A DNA stretch of 9,201 bases from Blautia sp. (GTDB lineage: Bacteria > Bacillota > Clostridia > Lachnospirales > Lachnospiraceae). Position numbers and translations under genes: made by a program. The DNA lies in contig JAFWDX010000132.1 in assembly GCA_017515945.1 (NCBI GenBank), positions 1 to 9,201 of the forward strand. Reading direction: 5' to 3'. This document shows positions 5,387-9,201 of this stretch, one piece after another (position 1 is the stretch's first letter; each line of letters opens with the position of its first letter). The notes under the pieces are model-generated. The model was given only the letters and a program-made list of their open reading frames with translations. It ran no database searches and was not told the DNA's origin.

Positions 5387-6811
5387 ATGGGCGCACACAT
5401 CAAACTTGGTTACGCACCGACCCGCAGAAGCATTTTCAGCGCACCCGCTGCTCTGGAGTACAGAAAACTGACAGCCGACCGCCTGCGCGAGCTGGGGATC
5501 GACTTCGTGGACATCGACGACATCAACGATGAGGGCCTCCTCTTCGACGACGAAGGCATGATGAAGATTGCCGAAAAATTTAAAAAAGAAAAGGTCGACG
5601 GCCTGTTCCTGCCCCATGCCAACTTCGGCACCGAGTATGAATGTGCCCGCCTGGCCAAGGAGCTGAACGTGCCGGTCCTTCTGTGGGGTCCGAGAGACGA
5701 GCGCCCGGACAAGAACGGCATGCGTCTGCGCGATTCCCAGTGCGGCCTCTTCGCCACCGGCAAGGTGCTGCGCCGCTTCCGAGTACCCTTCACCTACATG
5801 AACAACTGCAACCTCGAGGATCCTGAGTTCGAGCGCGGCATCAAAGATTTCCTGGCCGTATGCAATGTTGTCAAGGTCTTCCGCCACATGCGGATCCTGC
5901 AGATCGGACCCCGTCCCTTTGACTTCTGGAGCACGATGTGCAACGAGGGCGAGCTTCTCGAGAAATACAATGTCCAGCTGGCTCCCATTCCGCTGCCCGA
6001 GCTGACCGAGGAGATCAACAAATGGAAGGCCGAAAAGAATGAGGTCGCCAAGGTCATCACCTATTGCAAGGAAAACATGACCTGCCAGATCAGCGACGAC
6101 CTGCTCGAGAACGTGGCCGGCCTGAAGGTCGCCATGAAGAGCCTGGCCGACAAGTACGGCTGCAACGCCATCGCCATCCAGTGCTGGAACGCCCTGCAGG
6201 GCGAGATCGGCATCATGCCCTGTGCGGCCAACTCCCTGCTCAATGAGGAAGGCATCCCCGTTGTCTGCGAGACCGATATCCACGGGGCCATCTCCCAGCT
6301 GATCACTGAGGCCGCCGCCATGAATGAACGCCGGGCTATGTTTGCGGACTGGACCGTCCGTCATCCCGACAACGACAACGGCGAGCTCCTGCAGCACTGC
6401 GGTCCCTGGCCGATCTCTGTTGCCAACGAAAAACCCACCATCTGCGTACCGGTCGCCTTCCCGCAGAACGGCGCCGTCTCCGCCGAAGCCAAGCACGGCC
6501 CCATGAGCCTGGTCCGCTTTGACGGCGATGAAGGTGAATATTCGCTGCTCCTGGGCCATGCCAAAGGTATCGACGGCCCCTGGACCAAAGGCACCTACGT
6601 CTGGATCGAAGTCGCCAACCTCAAACGCCTCGAGGCAAAGGTCGTGGAAGGACCGTACATCCACCACGTGGTCGCCATCCACGGCGATGTGATCCCGGTG
6701 ATCTACGAAGCATGTAAATACATCGGCGTGAAGCCGGATCTGTATGACCCGATCGAGGATAAAGTGAAAGCTTATCTGCACGGGGAAGACGTGGTATTTG
6801 ACGAGGTATAA
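5387..6811 (+). CDS. L-fucose/L-arabinose isomerase family protein (aldose-ketose isomerase)
   Basis: This 474-residue cytoplasmic enzyme belongs to the FucI/AraA-fold family (COG2407-like) that interconverts aldoses and ketoses with a divalent metal, usually manganese. An N-terminal Rossmann-like part spans about 1-160 (GLFLPHANFGTEYE, 72-85; PVLLWGPRDERPDKNGMRLR, 96-115). The family core follows: IAIQCWNALQGEIGIMPCAA (262-281), then GIPVVCETDIHGAI (289-302). The C-terminal domain ends with GPYIHHVVAIHGD (422-434). Candidate metal ligands by analogy with FucI are Glu273, Glu295 or Asp297, and His426 or His427; I could not align these rigorously. It is shorter than classical FucI (about 590 residues). 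AAAGGAG lies 5 nt before the ATG. Placed between the transporter and the transketolase and kinase genes, it probably makes the ketose the kinase uses. D-apiose is my first guess, D-arabinose or L-fucose-like sugars next. Confidence 0.85.
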   Translation: MGAHIKLGYAPTRRSIFSAPAALEYRKLTADRLRELGIDFVDIDDINDEGLLFDDEGMMKIAEKFKKEKVDGLFLPHANFGTEYECARLAKELNVPVLLWGPRDERPDKNGMRLRDSQCGLFATGKVLRRFRVPFTYMNNCNLEDPEFERGIKDFLAVCNVVKVFRHMRILQIGPRPFDFWSTMCNEGELLEKYNVQLAPIPLPELTEEINKWKAEKNEVAKVITYCKENMTCQISDDLLENVAGLKVAMKSLADKYGCNAIAIQCWNALQGEIGIMPCAANSLLNEEGIPVVCETDIHGAISQLITEAAAMNERRAMFADWTVRHPDNDNGELLQHCGPWPISVANEKPTICVPVAFPQNGAVSAEAKHGPMSLVRFDGDEGEYSLLLGHAKGIDGPWTKGTYVWIEVANLKRLEAKVVEGPYIHHVVAIHGDVIPVIYEACKYIGVKPDLYDPIEDKVKAYLHGEDVVFDEV

Positions 6812-7021
6812 ATGACTGTAACTGTTCAGCCGCAAGCTCTTTCACAGTTATGAGGCCGGGCGCAGGCTCCTCCCGGGGGACGCCTTCGGTGTGTCGGCAC
6901 TATAAAAGTGCGCCTGGCCTTGACTGTCCAATCTCTTTTTCACGCACCTGCCAAGGCACGCCTGCGGTGTCGCGGTAAATGCGGGATGTTGACTGAACAG
7001 CCGCAATTGATTCATATTTTC
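6812..7021. other. Gap without a gene: repeat copies and possible RNA structure
   Basis: No supported gene lies here. At 6814-6837 a copy of the word found in the 51-bp array appears (GACTGTAACTG then TTCAGCCGCAAGC), and TAACTGT (6819-6825) can pair with ACAGTTA (6844-6850). A second, shorter copy (CTGAACAGCCGCAATTG) ends at 7009. In between, ACGCCT-CGGTGT is duplicated at 6880-6892 and 6958-6970 with one mismatch, CGCAGGC (6861-6867) could pair with GCCTGCG (6960-6966), and GCAC-TATAAAA-GTGC lies at 6897-6911. This could be a structured spacer or a decayed dispersed element. No terminator with a T-tract is clear. Confidence 0.5.
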
Positions 7022-7032
7022 AGGAGGAAATC

Positions 7033-7863
7033 ATGGAAAATTTAAAGGCACTGGCCTACGCCCTTCGGCAGGATGTCGTCAACATGATCGTCGAAGGGAA
7101 AGGCGGACACATCGGCGGGGACATGAGCGTCATGGAGACTCTCGTAGCCCTCTATTTTAAAGAAATGAACATCAGTCCGGCCAACATGGACGACCCCGAC
7201 AGAGATATGTTCGTCATGAGCAAAGGGCATTCCGTGGAAGCATTGTATGCGGTGCTGGCGGCGAAGGGCTTCTTCCCGATCGAAGAGGTGATCGCGAAGT
7301 TTTCCAAATTTGGATCCCCCTATATCGGCCATCCCAACAACAAGCTGCCGGGCATTGAGATGAATTCCGGTTCTCTGGGACATGGCCTGCCGGTCAGCGT
7401 CGGCATGGCACTGGCCAAAAAGATGAACAAGCAGGACTCTCGTGTCTATGTGGTCATGGGCGACGGCGAGATCGCCGAGGGCTCCGTATGGGAAGGCGCC
7501 ATGGCGGCATCCCAGTATGGCCTCGACAATCTGGTGGCTGTGCTGGACCGCAACCGCCTGCAGATCTCCGGCTGCACTGAGGATGTCATGCATCAGGATC
7601 CGGTCGAAGCCCGTTTTGAGGCCTTTGGCTGGAATGTATACAGTGTGGACGGCCAGGATATCGATGCCCTTTGCGATGCTTTTGAAAAGGCAAAGACCGT
7701 GAAAGGAAAACCGACCCTGGTAGTGGCCAATACGACCAAGGGAGCCGGTTCACCGGTCATGGAGAACAAAGCAGCCTGGCATCATCATGTGCCGAACGCT
7801 GAGGAATATGAGCAGATCATGAAGGATCTCAAGGAGAGAGAGGAGGCTGCGCGCCATGAATAA
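7033..7863 (+). CDS. Transketolase, N-terminal subunit
   Basis: This 276-residue protein is the thiamine-diphosphate-binding (pyrophosphate) half of a split transketolase, a cytoplasmic enzyme that moves a two-carbon ketol unit between sugar phosphates. Visible motifs are GGHIGG (24-29), MSKGHS (62-67), IGHPNN (98-103), GSLGHGLP (113-120), the ThDP motif starting GDGEIAEGSVWE (143-154) and closing with the Asn in DRNR (172-175), and WHHHVPN (249-255), so the usual active-site histidines are present. AGGAGG at 7022-7027 sits 5 nt before the ATG. It overlaps the C-terminal subunit gene by 8 nt, so the two are almost surely translated together into one complex. With a sugar isomerase and an FGGY kinase beside it, it is likely a pathway-specific transketolase like the two-subunit apulose-4-phosphate transketolase (EC 2.2.1.13), not the housekeeping enzyme. 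A 6-deoxy-6-sulfofructose transketolase is a weaker alternative. Confidence 0.92.
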   Translation: MENLKALAYALRQDVVNMIVEGKGGHIGGDMSVMETLVALYFKEMNISPANMDDPDRDMFVMSKGHSVEALYAVLAAKGFFPIEEVIAKFSKFGSPYIGHPNNKLPGIEMNSGSLGHGLPVSVGMALAKKMNKQDSRVYVVMGDGEIAEGSVWEGAMAASQYGLDNLVAVLDRNRLQISGCTEDVMHQDPVEARFEAFGWNVYSVDGQDIDALCDAFEKAKTVKGKPTLVVANTTKGAGSPVMENKAAWHHHVPNAEEYEQIMKDLKEREEAARHE

Positions 7864-8788
7864 AATCCCGAATCGCCAGGTTATCTGTGAGACATTGATG
7901 GAGCATGCGGCCACCGACAAGGACATCGTGGTGCTTTGCAGCGATTCCAGAGGCTCCGCTTCCATGACGCCGTTTTCCAAGGAGTTCCCGGAGCAGTTTG
8001 TCGAGACCGGTATCGCCGAACAGGATCTGGTCAGCATTTCCGCCGGCCTGGCAAAATGCGGCAAAAAGCCCTACGCGGCTTCTCCAGCCTGCTTCCTTTC
8101 CACCCGCAGCTATGAGCAGTGTAAGATCGACTGCGCGTATTCCAATACAAATGTCAAGCTCATCGGCATCAGCGGCGGCGTCAGCTACGGCGCACTGGGC
8201 ATGAGCCATCACTCCGCGCAGGATATCGCCGCCATGAGCGCGATCCCCAACATGCGTGTATATCTGCCCAGCGACCGCCTGCAGACGAAATGCCTCGTGG
8301 AGGCTCTGCTGGCGGACGAGAAGCCGGCCTACATCCGCACCGGCCGCAACGCCGTGGAGGATGTCTACGAAGAGGGGAATGTACCCTTTGAGATGGACAA
8401 GGCGACAGTTGTATGCGAGGGCAGCGACGTGGCCATCATCGCCTGCGGCGAAATGGTGAAGCCGGCAAAGGACGCGGCGGCTCTTCTTAAGGAACAGGGC
8501 ATCTCCGCCACCGTGCTGGATATGTACTGCGTCAAGCCTCTCGACAGAGATGGCATCATCAAGGCCGCGCAGAACGCGAAAGCCGTCATCACGGTCGAAG
8601 AGCATTCCCCCTTCGGCGGCCTGGGCTCCATGGTCGCACAGGTTGTCGGCGCCGAGTGCCCGCGCAAGGTGATCAACCTGGCTCTGCCGGATGCGCCCGT
8701 CATCACCGGCACCTCAAAGGAAGTATTTGATTATTACGGACTGAACGCGGAAGGTATTGCAAAAACCGCGGCTGAGGCGATCAAATGA
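7856..8788 (+). CDS. Transketolase, C-terminal subunit
   Basis: This 310-residue protein supplies the pyrimidine-binding domain (about 5-170) and the C-terminal transketolase domain (about 185-305) of the split enzyme. Glu55 in GIAEQD (52-57) is the conserved glutamate that activates the cofactor aminopyrimidine. MSHHSAQD (116-123) is the active-site histidine loop, in a form closer to the HH of related ThDP enzymes, and IRTGR (160-164) carries a likely phosphate-binding arginine. The second domain shows DVAIIACGEMV (191-201), VLDMYCVKPLD (220-230) and VEEHSPFGGLGS (247-258). AGGAGG at 7841-7846, inside the upstream gene, lies 9 nt before the ATG. The gene overlaps its partner by 8 nt and the kinase by 4 nt (ATGA), which implies translational coupling. 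Length and motifs are normal for split transketolases. Substrate is inferred only from context. Confidence 0.92.
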   Translation: MNKIPNRQVICETLMEHAATDKDIVVLCSDSRGSASMTPFSKEFPEQFVETGIAEQDLVSISAGLAKCGKKPYAASPACFLSTRSYEQCKIDCAYSNTNVKLIGISGGVSYGALGMSHHSAQDIAAMSAIPNMRVYLPSDRLQTKCLVEALLADEKPAYIRTGRNAVEDVYEEGNVPFEMDKATVVCEGSDVAIIACGEMVKPAKDAAALLKEQGISATVLDMYCVKPLDRDGIIKAAQNAKAVITVEEHSPFGGLGSMVAQVVGAECPRKVINLALPDAPVITGTSKEVFDYYGLNAEGIAKTAAEAIK

Positions 8789-9201
8789 AAAAATATGTGA
8801 TCAGCATCGATCAGAGCACCCAGGGCACCAAGGCTCTCCTTTTCGAGGAGAACGGCACCCTGGTGTGCCGCACAGACAAGTCCCACCGGCAGCTCATCGA
8901 CGACAAGGGCTGGGTGGAGCATGATCTGGAGGAGATCTACGCCAACACCATTCAGGTGGTCAAGGATCTGGTGGAAAAGGCCGGGATCGATAAGTCCCAG
9001 CTGGCCGTGCTCGGTATCAGCAACCAGCGCGAGACAGCCGCCTGCTGGAATAAAAAGACCGGCAAGCCGGTATACAACGCCATCGTTTGGCAGTGCGCCC
9101 ACGGCGCCGCCATCGCCGAGGAGATCGAAGCCGCCGGCAAGGCGGAGCTGGTCCGCGCCCATACGGGACTGCAGCTTTCACCGTATTTTTCCGCCGCAAA
9201 G
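8785..9201 (+). CDS. FGGY-family sugar kinase, glycerol-kinase-like (partial, cut at window edge)
   Basis: Only the first 139 residues are present; FGGY kinases are about 500 long. The protein opens with the phosphate-binding loop SIDQSTQGTKALLF (7-20), followed by GWVEHDLEEIY (42-52), LGISNQRET (76-84), TGKPVYNAIVWQC (92-104) and LSPYFSAAK (131-139). This order and wording are very close to glycerol kinase. The residues equivalent to the glycerol contacts of E. coli GlpK are kept (Arg82, Glu83, Trp102, Tyr133), while the RR after WQC in GlpK is Ala-His here. It should phosphorylate a polyol or ketose with a glycerol-like end using ATP. The ATG overlaps the transketolase stop as ATGA. In this context D-apulose kinase or another ketose kinase is more likely than plain glycerol kinase, but the sugar-binding half lies outside the window. 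Confidence 0.88.
   Translation, partial: MKKYVISIDQSTQGTKALLFEENGTLVCRTDKSHRQLIDDKGWVEHDLEEIYANTIQVVKDLVEKAGIDKSQLAVLGISNQRETAACWNKKTGKPVYNAIVWQCAHGAAIAEEIEAAGKAELVRAHTGLQLSPYFSAAK

Noticed and set aside
5387..6811. Classical L-fucose pathway based on the FucI resemblance.
   Set aside because: No fuculose aldolase is seen, the isomerase is much shorter than FucI, and the transketolase pair would have no part in that route. The far side of the operon is not visible, so this is not fully excluded.
5273..6835. Long minus-strand open frame opposite the isomerase gene, and a similar one at 2678-4294 opposite the ATPase.
   Set aside because: Both are mirror frames of G+C-rich coding sequence with strong family matches on the plus strand; the translations look like no known protein.
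7033..8788. Sulfoquinovose (sulfo-transketolase) pathway based on the split transketolase plus isomerase.
   Set aside because: A sugar kinase is not needed in that route, and no sulfolactaldehyde enzyme, sulfoquinovosidase or sulfonate exporter is visible. Kept only as a weaker alternative.

Overview
The window holds one plus-strand sugar-uptake and catabolism operon, complete at its 5' end and cut at the right edge inside the last gene. Purine-rich AGGAGG-type ribosome binding sites, G+C-rich genes (judged by eye), a CUT2 transporter with an accessory lipoprotein, a split transketolase, and GGGGAC-type intergenic hairpin repeats suggest a Firmicute, possibly a gut Lachnospiraceae-like anaerobe. 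No rRNA, marker gene or database search backs this.

Layout. 1-335: an AT-rich leader with two GGAACCTGTCCCC repeats at its left end, a predicted sigma-A promoter (234-261) and a palindromic candidate operator on the -10. 336-1310: sugar-binding protein, followed by a strong hairpin. 1427-1664: a 51-bp tandem array. 1707-2306: a DUF2291-type lipoprotein. 2339-3886: two-domain sugar ABC ATPase. 3886-4147: a second, unrelated tandem array (62/63 bp) and hairpins. 4148-5185: RbsC-like permease. 5185-5386: an inverted pair of GGGGACGGT hairpin repeats. 5387-6811: an L-fucose/L-arabinose-isomerase-family protein. 6812-7032: a gap with further repeat copies. 7033-7863 and 7856-8788: transketolase N- and C-terminal subunits, overlapping by 8 nt. 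8785-9201: the start of a glycerol-kinase-like FGGY kinase, overlapping by 4 nt.

Reading of the pathway: a CUT2 transporter imports a monosaccharide, the isomerase makes a ketose, the kinase phosphorylates it, and the dedicated split transketolase moves a two-carbon unit to or from it, feeding glycolysis and the pentose phosphate pathway. This order of chemistry matches the published D-apiose route (D-apiose to D-apulose to D-apulose 4-phosphate, then transketolase with glyceraldehyde 3-phosphate to give xylulose 5-phosphate and dihydroxyacetone phosphate). The substrate is inferred from gene content only. D-arabinose-type pentoses or another ketose remain possible.

The least ordinary part is the intergenic DNA. 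Each gap wider than 200 bp inside this otherwise co-directional operon carries its own repeat or hairpin structure, while the last three genes are tightly overlapped.
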